Positions 9,493 to 17,017 of a stretch of DNA of 53,574 nt are shown one piece after another (position 1 is the stretch's first letter; every line of letters starts with the position of its first letter). Below the pieces are notes generated by a model, which saw only the letters and a list, made by a program, of their open reading frames with translations, was not told the origin of the DNA and did not search any database. A program made the position numbers and the translations under genes. The DNA is from Clostridia bacterium (GTDB taxonomy: Bacteria; Bacillota; Clostridia; Christensenellales; Aristaeellaceae): positions 1-53,574 of the forward strand of contig JAFXZO010000025.1 in NCBI GenBank assembly GCA_017541205.1, written 5' to 3'.

Positions 9493-10079
9493 GCGACCGC
9501 CTCCTTTCCCTGCTTCAAGAGGGTTTGTTCTTCTTTCATGAGCTTGCGTTTCCAGATCAGATTGGCGATGAGCAGCACGATGCCGAGCATCAGCAATCCG
9601 AAGGCCAGATAATGGATGTCGAACCAGAACGTGGATTCGGTGTACAGGGTCTTTTTCTTGGCTGCGTGCGCCGCCAATTCCTCAAAGTTGATTTGCAGGA
9701 ACTGGGCCTTGAACGCTTCGATCTGCCGATGCGCCCACACCGTAAAGGCGCATCCGCCCGCCGCGACCAGCCCCACGGAAACATAATTGCCGATGTAGTA
9801 TTTGCGCCGGCTGTGCGTATTGGTCACAAACAGCGTCAGGCACAAAAGGAGCATGCCGATGGACGCGTGAAGGAAATCTTTGTTGAAGCCCTGCATGTCG
9901 TAATAGATCCGGGACCCGGTCACGGTGGTCTTTTCCAGCTTTTCCGGGTTGCGGATCGTATCGTACAGCGCGTCGTAGAGGTCCGTCATGATGCCCAGGG
10001 AATAAAGGAAGATCAGCGCGCAGACAATCAGCATGCCGATGCATAGGATTTTCTGCAGGGCCACTTGTTTTTTGTACAT
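9489..10079 (-). CDS. Unrecognised four-helix membrane protein (carbohydrate operon)
   Basis: The 196-residue protein has helix 1 (about 12-33), an outside loop of about 35 residues, helices 2 and 3 (about 69-87 and 96-113) joined by a basic turn, an outside segment of about 35 residues rich in Lys and Glu, helix 4 (about 153-173), and a charged tail. It is the first of four small membrane proteins after the binding-protein gene. It is separated from that gene by a strong stem-loop and coupled by a 4-bp overlap to the next gene. Function unknown. Confidence 0.75.
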   Translation of the reverse strand: MYKKQVALQKILCIGMLIVCALIFLYSLGIMTDLYDALYDTIRNPEKLEKTTVTGSRIYYDMQGFNKDFLHASIGMLLLCLTLFVTNTHSRRKYYIGNYVSVGLVAAGGCAFTVWAHRQIEAFKAQFLQINFEELAAHAAKKKTLYTESTFWFDIHYLAFGLLMLGIVLLIANLIWKRKLMKEEQTLLKQGKEAVA

Positions 10080-10120
10080 GGTTGACTAACCTCCTGCGCT
10101 TGGAAGATCGGGGCCGCCGC

Positions 10121-10148
10121 CCGCCCGGGGCTTTTATGCCCCGGGCGG
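10121..10148 (-). terminator. Stem-loop between the binding-protein gene and downstream operon genes
   Basis: A perfect 11-bp stem, CCGCCCGGGGC and GCCCCGGGCGG, around a 6-nt loop. No U-run follows on the minus-strand transcript, so it is more likely an mRNA-stabilising or partial-attenuation structure than a full terminator. Confidence 0.6.
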
Positions 10149-10176
10149 ACGGTGTCAAGTCGGTTTGTTAAAAGGA

Positions 10177-12264
10177 TCAGAATTCGCTCTCGTAGTAATC
10201 CAGCAGAGCTTCCCAAGCGCCTTGCTTGATGCCCAGGTACTGGGCGCCCATCCAATTGTCCGCCACGGTGGCGGCGGCTTCTTCCGCGTCGCCCATGCCT
10301 TCGAGCACAAAGCCGCCGACGATGATATCAACCAGCACGTTCTCCTGGCCCTTGCCGCCCTGGAACTTGCTGTTCAGGTCGGTATATTCGCCCAGCTTCT
10401 GGTTTTCGGTCTTGGTGGTGGGCAGCACGGTGGGGATGGAGGTGTACCAGGGATTCTCGGCCACGGCCAGCAGCGGATGCTTGATGGTGCCCAGGCCGAT
10501 GGCGACGGAGATCTTGCCGGCGCCTTCGCGGCCCACTTCATGCGTGCACTGATACTCGAACGCCTGGCTCTTCATGAAGCTCAGGGTGGAGCCCAGATAC
10601 TGGCGGGCGTAGTTGGTGTAGTTGCCGGAGGCCTTGGCCCACAGCTCTTCGCGGGTGGCGTCGGCGATCTCGGGCATTTCCTTGCCGTTGAAGGTGAAGG
10701 TCACATAGGAGCCGTCTTCGTTGGTCTTGATGAAGGCGTCGGGGCCGTAGCTCATCAGGATGACGCCTTCTTCGGAGTACGCGTAGTCGATCAGGGCCAG
10801 GGCGGCGTACAGCTTGTTATCGTCCCCGGCGACACCGGCCTTGGAGATGCCCCAGCCGTCGGTCTTGACCGAGCGCCAGGATTCGGTGAAGCGCATGTAG
10901 ACGCCTTCTTCGTTGGTGCCGTCATACCAGCGGGCCACAGGCACCATAACGGCCATGTACTTTTCACCGGCTGCGTTATCCAGCTTGGTGTTCAGGATGG
11001 TCTGGGTCTGGTTGTAGTCATAGTGCATAAAGCCCAGATCCTGCTCCAGATAGTTGGCGGTCTTCACGTCTTCGCTGTTGACGAACGCCTGGGAAATCAG
11101 GCCCTCTTCGACCAGCGAGTGCATACGGGCCATGGCTTCGTAGGTGGCCACTTCCTGGCGGGCGTCATGCAGTTCGCCGTCGGAATCCAGGTACAGGTAA
11201 TCCTGGCGGGATTCCAGACCGCGCACGCCGAAGAGATGGCCGGCGAAGCGGAACATATCCACGCGGCGCTGGTTGTTGGCGTCTTCACGGGAGAACAGGC
11301 CCTGCACGGAATCGGTCCCGTTCAGGGTCTGGGGATTGGCGACCACGCAGCGCAGCAGGGCGACGAGCTCATCCGCGTCCCAGGCGGCGTTCTGGCCGAT
11401 GAAGAGGTTGGAACGGGCGGTGCCGTAATAGCCGTTGTACGCCTTGTCGATGTATTCGCGCAGCATGTTCACGGCTTCCACGCCGCTCATCACGCCCTTG
11501 TCGTTCATCAGGGCGATGATGTTGCCGGCGGCGTCGTAATCCTTGGTCACGATTTCGGTGGCGGTGCCTTCCAGGTTGGGGGTTTCAATTTCCACCTTGC
11601 CCTCGGTCGGCATGTAGGGGGTATACACGGGAGCGGCGATGTCCTTGCAGGCTTCGGCGGTGAATTCGCCTTCGCCGTCCAGCAGCTTCATTACCCAGTC
11701 CACGCGCATCAGGGGCATGCGTTCGATATCGTCCACGCCGTCAAAGTAGGGGCTGAAGTAGATGGCGCCGGTATCGGTGTCGCCGGTGATGGACAGGCGA
11801 ACGATGGGATTGGCTTCCAGATACGCCTTGAAGTTGGGCATCTGGTCCAGATAGTCGGCGATGTTCACGACCAGCTCCGCAATGCCGGCTTCGGTCAGCT
11901 TGGCGGCGGTGCCGCTGAGCACGTCCACCTGATCCAGCTGCGCCTTCCAGTAATCGAATTCGGCGGAAGCGCCGTTGCCCTGGTATTTATTTTCGATCAC
12001 GATGCCCAGCCTGTTCTGAACCTCCACCCAGGTGGGCTTCAGATCGCCGGAGTTGTAGGTCTTGCCGTCGGCCAGGGTGATGCCTTCGCCGGCGATTTCG
12101 GGGTCAAAGGTCAGGCCGGTCTTGGCGTTGTTGTAGCCGGTGGCCATGCGCAGCACGGTGCCTTCCGCGTAGGGAAGCGCGCTTTCCGCAGAGGCAACGC
12201 TGCACAGGGACAGCAGCATCAGCATCGCCATCAGCAGAGAAAGAACCTTGGTGTACCTTTTCAT
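10177..12264 (-). CDS. Secreted substrate-binding protein of the LplB/LplC-type ABC transporter
   Basis: The 695-residue protein starts with a signal peptide (MKRYTKVLSLL, hydrophobic core, likely cut after ASA near residue 26). There is no convincing lipobox, so it may be held at the surface by the permeases or released. Placement next to two LplB/LplC-type permeases and the mixed alpha/beta sequence with aromatic clusters mark it as a family 1 extracellular binding protein. It is clearly longer than typical LplA-like proteins of about 500-560 residues. The substrate is probably a pectin-derived oligosaccharide because the operon ends in a GH105 gene; this is inference. Confidence 0.82.
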   Translation of the reverse strand: MKRYTKVLSLLMAMLMLLSLCSVASAESALPYAEGTVLRMATGYNNAKTGLTFDPEIAGEGITLADGKTYNSGDLKPTWVEVQNRLGIVIENKYQGNGASAEFDYWKAQLDQVDVLSGTAAKLTEAGIAELVVNIADYLDQMPNFKAYLEANPIVRLSITGDTDTGAIYFSPYFDGVDDIERMPLMRVDWVMKLLDGEGEFTAEACKDIAAPVYTPYMPTEGKVEIETPNLEGTATEIVTKDYDAAGNIIALMNDKGVMSGVEAVNMLREYIDKAYNGYYGTARSNLFIGQNAAWDADELVALLRCVVANPQTLNGTDSVQGLFSREDANNQRRVDMFRFAGHLFGVRGLESRQDYLYLDSDGELHDARQEVATYEAMARMHSLVEEGLISQAFVNSEDVKTANYLEQDLGFMHYDYNQTQTILNTKLDNAAGEKYMAVMVPVARWYDGTNEEGVYMRFTESWRSVKTDGWGISKAGVAGDDNKLYAALALIDYAYSEEGVILMSYGPDAFIKTNEDGSYVTFTFNGKEMPEIADATREELWAKASGNYTNYARQYLGSTLSFMKSQAFEYQCTHEVGREGAGKISVAIGLGTIKHPLLAVAENPWYTSIPTVLPTTKTENQKLGEYTDLNSKFQGGKGQENVLVDIIVGGFVLEGMGDAEEAAATVADNWMGAQYLGIKQGAWEALLDYYESEF

Positions 12265-12334
12265 GGGGATTACCTCCTATATTTTGATGGCCCTCCGGGA
12301 CCATGGGGAGCGAGGGGAAGTGAAATGAGGGATG

Positions 12335-12370
12335 AGGAATGAGGGACATGAATTTCAATTCCTCATTCCT
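12335..12370 (-). repeat. Inverted repeat between permease and binding-protein genes
   Basis: AGGAATGAGG (12335-12344) and CCTCATTCCT (12361-12370) form a perfect 10-bp stem that overlaps the stop codon of the LplC-type gene. It may separate the expression levels of permeases and binding protein. The left arm lies in a short run of GAGGGATGAG-like repeats. Confidence 0.5.
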
Positions 12371-13253
12371 TCACGCCGCCGGCGTTGGTGCCCTTGGCGA
12401 AGTATTTCTGGATGAAGGGATAGATGATGAGGATGGGCACGATGGAGCATACGATCAGCGCGTAGATCATGGAGTCGGAGGCGTAGATTTCGGCCCAGCC
12501 GGTCATCTGGTCCGGGTCGGTATACATTTCCAATTGCAGGCGGATGAAGACCTGCAGGGGATGCTCGTTCTGGTTGGAGATCATCTGGCGCGCCCAGAAA
12601 TAGCCGTTCCAGCGGGAAATGGCGAAGAACAAGGACACGGTGGCGATGGTGGATTTGCTCATGGGGATATAGACCTTGCCCAGCACCTGGAATTCGCTCG
12701 CGCCGTCCACGATGGCGGCTTCCTCGATTTCGCTGGGCACGTTTTCAAACGCGTTGCGCAGAAGGATGATGTTCATCGCCGCCATGCCCATGGCGATGAC
12801 CACCAGCCATTTGTCGTCCATGATGCCCACCGCGCGGAACACCTTCTGCGTGTCCAGGTAGTTTAAGTACTGGGGCACGATGCCGGCGGAGAACCACATG
12901 GTGAACACCAGGAAGAAGTTGAAGCCCTTGCGGAACAGAAGGCGCTTTTTGCTCAGGGCGTACGCGCCCAGGATGGAAACGCCCAGGGCCCAGATCGTGC
13001 CGTAGAACGTGAGGAACAGGGTGTTGGAGTAGGCGTTCCAGAACATGTTGTTGCCGAACATTTTGGCGAACGCTTCAAACTGCACGTCCTTGGGGAAGAG
13101 CACCACCCGCCCGTATTCCACCGCCTCGCGGCCGCTGAGCGAAGCGCTGACGGCGTACACGAACGGATACAGGCAGGCCAGGGCAAACACGGTGAGCAGC
13201 GCGTAGCTGATGATCTTAAAGATCAGCTCGGAGATTTCCAGCTTTCTTTTCAT
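12363..13253 (-). CDS. Sugar ABC transporter permease, LplC/YtcP type
   Basis: A 296-residue integral membrane protein with six predicted helices and the coupling (EAA) loop EEAAIVDGASEFQVLGKVY near residues 187-205, which docks onto the ATPase. The end, NAGGVKE, is typical of LplC-like permeases. It lies 15 bp downstream of the LplB-type permease gene and upstream of the binding-protein gene. Confidence 0.9.
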   Translation of the reverse strand: MKRKLEISELIFKIISYALLTVFALACLYPFVYAVSASLSGREAVEYGRVVLFPKDVQFEAFAKMFGNNMFWNAYSNTLFLTFYGTIWALGVSILGAYALSKKRLLFRKGFNFFLVFTMWFSAGIVPQYLNYLDTQKVFRAVGIMDDKWLVVIAMGMAAMNIILLRNAFENVPSEIEEAAIVDGASEFQVLGKVYIPMSKSTIATVSLFFAISRWNGYFWARQMISNQNEHPLQVFIRLQLEMYTDPDQMTGWAEIYASDSMIYALIVCSIVPILIIYPFIQKYFAKGTNAGGVKE

Positions 13254-13268
13254 GCCGCAGCCACCTCC

Positions 13269-14324
13269 TTAATACAGCGACGTGTTGGCGGCCTTGCGGG
13301 CGATGGTGTTGGCCCCGATCACCAGCAGCATGCCGACCACGTTGTTCATCATTTCCGCCGCGCTGGCGATGCCCGTGCCCGCGCCGCCGGAGAGGCCCGT
13401 GCGATAGGACAGGGTGGAGATCACGTCCGCCGTCACGTAGGTTTTGGTGTTGTACAGCAGCAGGACCTTTTCATAGCCGATGTTGAGGAGGGAGCCGATG
13501 CGGGTAATCAGCATGATGACGATGGTGGACAGGATGGAGGGCAGCACCACGTAGCGCATCTGGGCCCACTTGTTCGCGCCGTCGATCTGCGCGGCCTCAT
13601 AGCTGGTGGGCGAAATGGCGATGATGGCCGCGAAGTACACGATACTGTCATAGCCCGCGCCTTCCCAGATGCCGCTGATCTGGTAAATGGCGCGGAAGAA
13701 GCTGGGGTTGTTGAGCAGGCCCGCGTTGCCGACCTCCTCGCTGATGAGGCCCAGCCGGACCAGCGCCTGGCTCACGATGCCCATCTGGCCGATGAGCGAG
13801 CCCTGCTTGACCAGCATCGTGACCAGGGAGGTCATGACGACGGTGGACATGAACTTGGGCAGGTAGGTGAGCACCTGGTAAACGCTGCGGGCCGCGTTGG
13901 AGCGGACCTCGTTAAAGAACAGGGCCAGGATGATGGGCATGGGGAAGCCGAAGCACAGCCCGTAAAAGCTGAGCAGGAAGGTGTTGCGCATGGCCATCCA
14001 GAAATTGGAGCTCAGGCTGTCCCCGCCGATCAGCAGGCGCTTAAAATAACTGAAACCGGAAAAGAGCTGTTCGCTCACCGGCAGCACCGTGTCCGACACC
14101 TTGAAGCAGCCCAGCAGCTCGTACATTGGAAAATACCGCCAGAACAGGAATACCAGCAGCATCGGCACCAGCATCAGATAGAGCCGCCAATCCTTCAGGA
14201 TCGTGCGCCCAACGTGGAGCCAGTAATGCTTTTCCACATCGTCGCGGACCGCCTGTTCCGGGTTTTCCCGATAGGCGCCGGTGGCTTTGTCGAGGATCAA
14301 ATAATCCCCCGCCTGACTCTTCAT
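13269..14324 (-). CDS. Sugar ABC transporter permease, LplB/YteP type
   Basis: The 351-residue protein has a hydrophilic N-terminal extension of about 48 residues, then six helices. The coupling loop YEAAQIDGANKWAQMRYVVL is clear. The tail with NTIARKAANTSLY resembles LplB-like permeases, which typically run about 300-330 residues, so the N-terminal extension is somewhat long. The start codon overlaps the stop of the upstream gene by 4 bp (ATGA). It pairs with the LplC-type permease to form the import channel. Confidence 0.9.
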   Translation of the reverse strand: MKSQAGDYLILDKATGAYRENPEQAVRDDVEKHYWLHVGRTILKDWRLYLMLVPMLLVFLFWRYFPMYELLGCFKVSDTVLPVSEQLFSGFSYFKRLLIGGDSLSSNFWMAMRNTFLLSFYGLCFGFPMPIILALFFNEVRSNAARSVYQVLTYLPKFMSTVVMTSLVTMLVKQGSLIGQMGIVSQALVRLGLISEEVGNAGLLNNPSFFRAIYQISGIWEGAGYDSIVYFAAIIAISPTSYEAAQIDGANKWAQMRYVVLPSILSTIVIMLITRIGSLLNIGYEKVLLLYNTKTYVTADVISTLSYRTGLSGGAGTGIASAAEMMNNVVGMLLVIGANTIARKAANTSLY

Positions 14325-14911
14325 CGATATCCTCCTCTTTCCTCCTCCTGCTCTCGCTGCACGCGGACCAGGTAATGGTACTGGTTTTCAAGCATTCCAT
14401 CCAGCCGCCGGGCGATCCAAACGATCACCAGCGTGAACAGGTCTGAAATCACGTCCGTGGTAAAAAAGCCGACGGCCTGCGCGGGCGCCGTCCCAAAAAA
14501 CAAAGAAACCAAGGCTCTTCCAAGCTGCATCAGCAGCACCGTTGCAAGGCCGTACAGCAGGGTTTTGAGCACGTCGTCCCGCGTTTTTTCCCGGCCGCCC
14601 AACCCCTTGATGAGCAAAAGCGAAAGCAGCGAAAGCAGGTTGCCCGCCCCGTAAATCACATACTGCGCGCCGGTCGCGCCGGACGCCCGGCACAGCGCCA
14701 GCCCGCCCAGCACCGCGTGGATCGCAGCCCAGGGGCCCCAGCGGAACATCACGATCGCGGTCACCGCCGGCACCACCGATACCGTATACGGCTCGTTGGG
14801 GAACCATCGGGTGGCGGCCGTTACCACGATCCATTCAAACACCGCCAGCATCACCGCGAACAGCGTCAGGTCGATGGCCCGGTACCGCCCCACGGTCCTT
14901 TGCCCATTCAC
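14321..14911 (-). CDS. Small membrane protein resembling an ECF-type S component
   Basis: The 196-residue protein has about six hydrophobic segments (near 12-33, 42-58, 61-75, 81-103, 114-139, 150-165). Its size, the opening RAIDLTLFAVMLAVFE and the small-residue-rich region around GPWAAIHAVLGGLA recall substrate-binding S components of energy-coupling-factor transporters. I cannot name a substrate. GTG 14911 follows GGGAGG at good spacing. It is the first gene of the operon and overlaps the permease gene by 4 bp, an unusual partner for a CUT1 transporter. The S-component reading is tentative; an unrelated membrane protein is possible. Confidence 0.5.
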   Translation of the reverse strand: MNGQRTVGRYRAIDLTLFAVMLAVFEWIVVTAATRWFPNEPYTVSVVPAVTAIVMFRWGPWAAIHAVLGGLALCRASGATGAQYVIYGAGNLLSLLSLLLIKGLGGREKTRDDVLKTLLYGLATVLLMQLGRALVSLFFGTAPAQAVGFFTTDVISDLFTLVIVWIARRLDGMLENQYHYLVRVQREQEEERGGYR

Positions 14912-14958
14912 GGCTCCACCTCCCGGACAAGAAAACGAAATCTTTTCATTTATATCAT

Positions 14959-15022
14959 ATTATACATTTTTATCACTTTTCCGTACATAGCAAAAACATC
15001 CCGGCTTATGCACAAAACGGAT
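14959..15022 (-). promoter_or_regulatory. Promoter region of the ten-gene carbohydrate operon
   Basis: A TATAAT -10 box on the minus strand (14964-14959) has no good -35 box at 16-18 nt, which suggests an activator-dependent promoter. About 50 bp upstream, ACAAAACGGAT (15012-15022) repeats a motif found in the promoter of the AraC gene at 4772. Confidence 0.5.
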
Positions 15023-15080
15023 ATTTTCTTTTCGCCCCGAATCTCCGTTCTATGCATCCAAAAAACCGCGAAGGAGGGAC

Positions 15081-15110
15081 AAAAAATTGCCTCCCGGAGA
15101 ACCGGGAGGC
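15081..15110 (-). terminator. Terminator of the secreted flavin reductase gene
   Basis: A perfect 9-bp stem, GCCTCCCGG and CCGGGAGGC, with a 4-nt loop. The minus-strand transcript continues into a U-run (A-run at 15081-15086 on the plus strand). Confidence 0.88.
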
Positions 15111-15129
15111 AGGGGAAACGGGGAAAGGA

Positions 15130-16887
15130 TCATTTCACGTATTCGATGGCGCTCAGCGCGGCGATGCGGCCGAAAATGACGATATCGGCCACGGCGTTGC
15201 CGCCCAGGCGGTTGCCGCCGTGCACGCCGCCGGTGACCTCGCCCGCGGCGAAGAGGCCGGGGATCACTTTGCCTTCGGTATTGATGACCTCGGCGGCGGT
15301 ATTGATCTTGACGCCGCCCATGGTGTGGTGGATACCGGGAGCGATCTTGATGGCGTAGTAGGGAGGCGTGGTCAGATCGGCGTTCATGCCGGTGGTGCGG
15401 CCGAAGTCGGGATCGCGCTGGTTCTTGACGATCTCGTTCCAGTCGGCCAGGGTCTTGGCCAGGGTGGCGGGATCGATGCCCAGCTGCTCAGCCAGGCCCT
15501 CGATGGTGTCGGCCTGTACGGTGAGCTCGGCCTTCACGTATTTCTCGATGGCCTTTAAGTGGTCGCGCAGGTTCTGGTCAAACAGGATATAGGCGTACTG
15601 GCCTTCCTGCGCCAGCTCCGCGGCGGAAACCGCGTCGCGGGTGAGGAGCTCGTTGGTGAAGCGCAGGCCCTGCTGGTTCACCAAGATGGCGCCGTCGCCG
15701 CGCACGGATTCGGTAATCAGCATGGAGGTGGTCTGTTCCACGGTGGGATGGAGCTGGATCTGCTCGATATCCACCAGATCCGCGCCCAGGGCCTTCGCCA
15801 TCAGGATGCCGTCGCCGGTCGCGCCGGGGGCGTTGGTGGTCACGGTGCCCTGCAGGTCCGGCCGATATTCGGCGATCATGTCCAGGTTCGCGCCAAAGCC
15901 GCCGGTCGCCAGGACGACGGCCTTGCAGTTGAAGGTATAGAGCGCGTCCGCGCCTTCGGCCTTCACGCCGCAGATCTTGCCTTCCGCGTCAACGAGCAGC
16001 TCGGTCGCGGTGGTATTGAGCATCACTTCCACGCCGAGCTCGTCCAGCTTGGCGGAGAAGCGGTCCACCAGGTAGTTGCCCACGCCGGAGCCGTCCGCGG
16101 GCGCGTGGATGCGGTTCACGGAAGCGCCGCCGGAGAAGGAGATCTTGGGCAGCTCCGCGCCGATGGAATCCAGCCAGTCAATGGCGTCGGAAGAGCTGTT
16201 AGCCAGCATGGCGACCAGCTGCGGATCGTTGAGCGCATGGCCGCCCTGCATGGTATCGGCGGCGAAGAGCGCCTTGCTGTCCTCGATGCCCTGTTCCTTC
16301 TGATAGTGGGTCTCCGCGGCGTTCATGCCGCCGGTGGCCTTGGTGGTGTTGCCGCCCACATAAGGCATTTTTTCCAGGATCACGAAATCCTTGCCGGCCT
16401 GCTGGGCCATGATGGCCGCGGTCATGCCCGCGCCGCCCGCGCCGATGATGACGATTTCGGTGTCGATGGTCTTTTCTTCCTTGACGGCGTTTTCATCGCC
16501 GGTATCGCGCCGGTTCGCGTCCAGCGCGGCGATGTCCGCGCCCGCGGCTTCCAGGGCTTCCGTCGCCGCGGCGATGATGGCGTTGCTGCTCACGGTCGCG
16601 CCGCTCATGATGTCCACGTTGGGGGTCTGGGCGGTCAGGATCTCGTCCGCCAGGATGGACGCGGCGGCCCCGCCCAGCGTAGCCGTTTCGCCGGAAGCGT
16701 CGATGAACACGTTGGTGATTTCGCTTTCCGTCACGGTGATCTGCACTTTGATGGTGGAAAGCAGGCCCTGGGCCTCGGCTTCATAGGTGCCGGGGGTGAA
16801 CAGGCCTTCCGCCGGCAGCGCTTCCGCGAATGCGGACGCGCCGCACAGCAGCATCAGGGACAGGATCAGGCATACCAGTTTTTTCAC
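15130..16887 (-). CDS. Secreted FMN/FAD-dependent reductase (fumarate/urocanate reductase family)
   Basis: Starting at GTG 16887, which has GGAGGAG at good spacing, the protein has 585 residues. A signal peptide (likely cut after AFA near residue 21) is followed by an FMN-binding domain with DIMSGATVSS, whose Thr near residue 98 is the expected covalent FMN site. A flavoprotein domain with the FAD motif IIGAGGAGMTAA (about 149-154) comes next. FDQNLRDHLKAI carries an Arg at the position used as proton donor in fumarate reductases, and HHTMGGVKI is also family-like. It should reduce an unsaturated acid outside the membrane as a respiratory electron sink. The substrate (fumarate, urocanate, acrylate, cinnamate or other) cannot be read from the sequence. 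It has its own promoter and terminator. Confidence 0.88.
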   Translation of the reverse strand: MKKLVCLILSLMLLCGASAFAEALPAEGLFTPGTYEAEAQGLLSTIKVQITVTESEITNVFIDASGETATLGGAAASILADEILTAQTPNVDIMSGATVSSNAIIAAATEALEAAGADIAALDANRRDTGDENAVKEEKTIDTEIVIIGAGGAGMTAAIMAQQAGKDFVILEKMPYVGGNTTKATGGMNAAETHYQKEQGIEDSKALFAADTMQGGHALNDPQLVAMLANSSSDAIDWLDSIGAELPKISFSGGASVNRIHAPADGSGVGNYLVDRFSAKLDELGVEVMLNTTATELLVDAEGKICGVKAEGADALYTFNCKAVVLATGGFGANLDMIAEYRPDLQGTVTTNAPGATGDGILMAKALGADLVDIEQIQLHPTVEQTTSMLITESVRGDGAILVNQQGLRFTNELLTRDAVSAAELAQEGQYAYILFDQNLRDHLKAIEKYVKAELTVQADTIEGLAEQLGIDPATLAKTLADWNEIVKNQRDPDFGRTTGMNADLTTPPYYAIKIAPGIHHTMGGVKINTAAEVINTEGKVIPGLFAAGEVTGGVHGGNRLGGNAVADIVIFGRIAALSAIEYVK

Positions 16888-16915
16888 AGGCAACTCCTCC
16901 TCTATTCAATTGATG

Positions 16916-16925
16916 ATCCGTTTTG
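16916..16925 (-). promoter_or_regulatory. Third copy of the CAAAACGGAT motif, in the reductase leader
   Basis: The motif reads on the minus strand between the predicted start of transcription (about 16940) and the GTG at 16887. The other copies are at 4701-4710 and 15013-15022. A regulatory role is inference. Confidence 0.3.
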
Positions 16926-16946
16926 ATTTGTTTTTTCCCTGCGCCT

Positions 16947-16975
16947 ATTATATCAGAAGATCAAGTTTTTTGCAA
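16947..16975 (-). promoter_or_regulatory. Promoter of the secreted flavin reductase gene
   Basis: Minus strand: TTGCAA (16975-16970), 17-nt spacer, TATAAT (16952-16947). Confidence 0.65.
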
Positions 16976-17017
16976 TCGTTTTTGCGTTTTCCCGCGTCCG
17001 GTGGAAAAAGCTTCCGT

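Noticed and set aside
10165-12342. 725-codon open frame on the plus strand opposite the binding-protein gene
   Set aside because: Low-complexity His/Gly/Val-rich translation, antisense to a gene with signal peptide and family features; a by-product of high GC.
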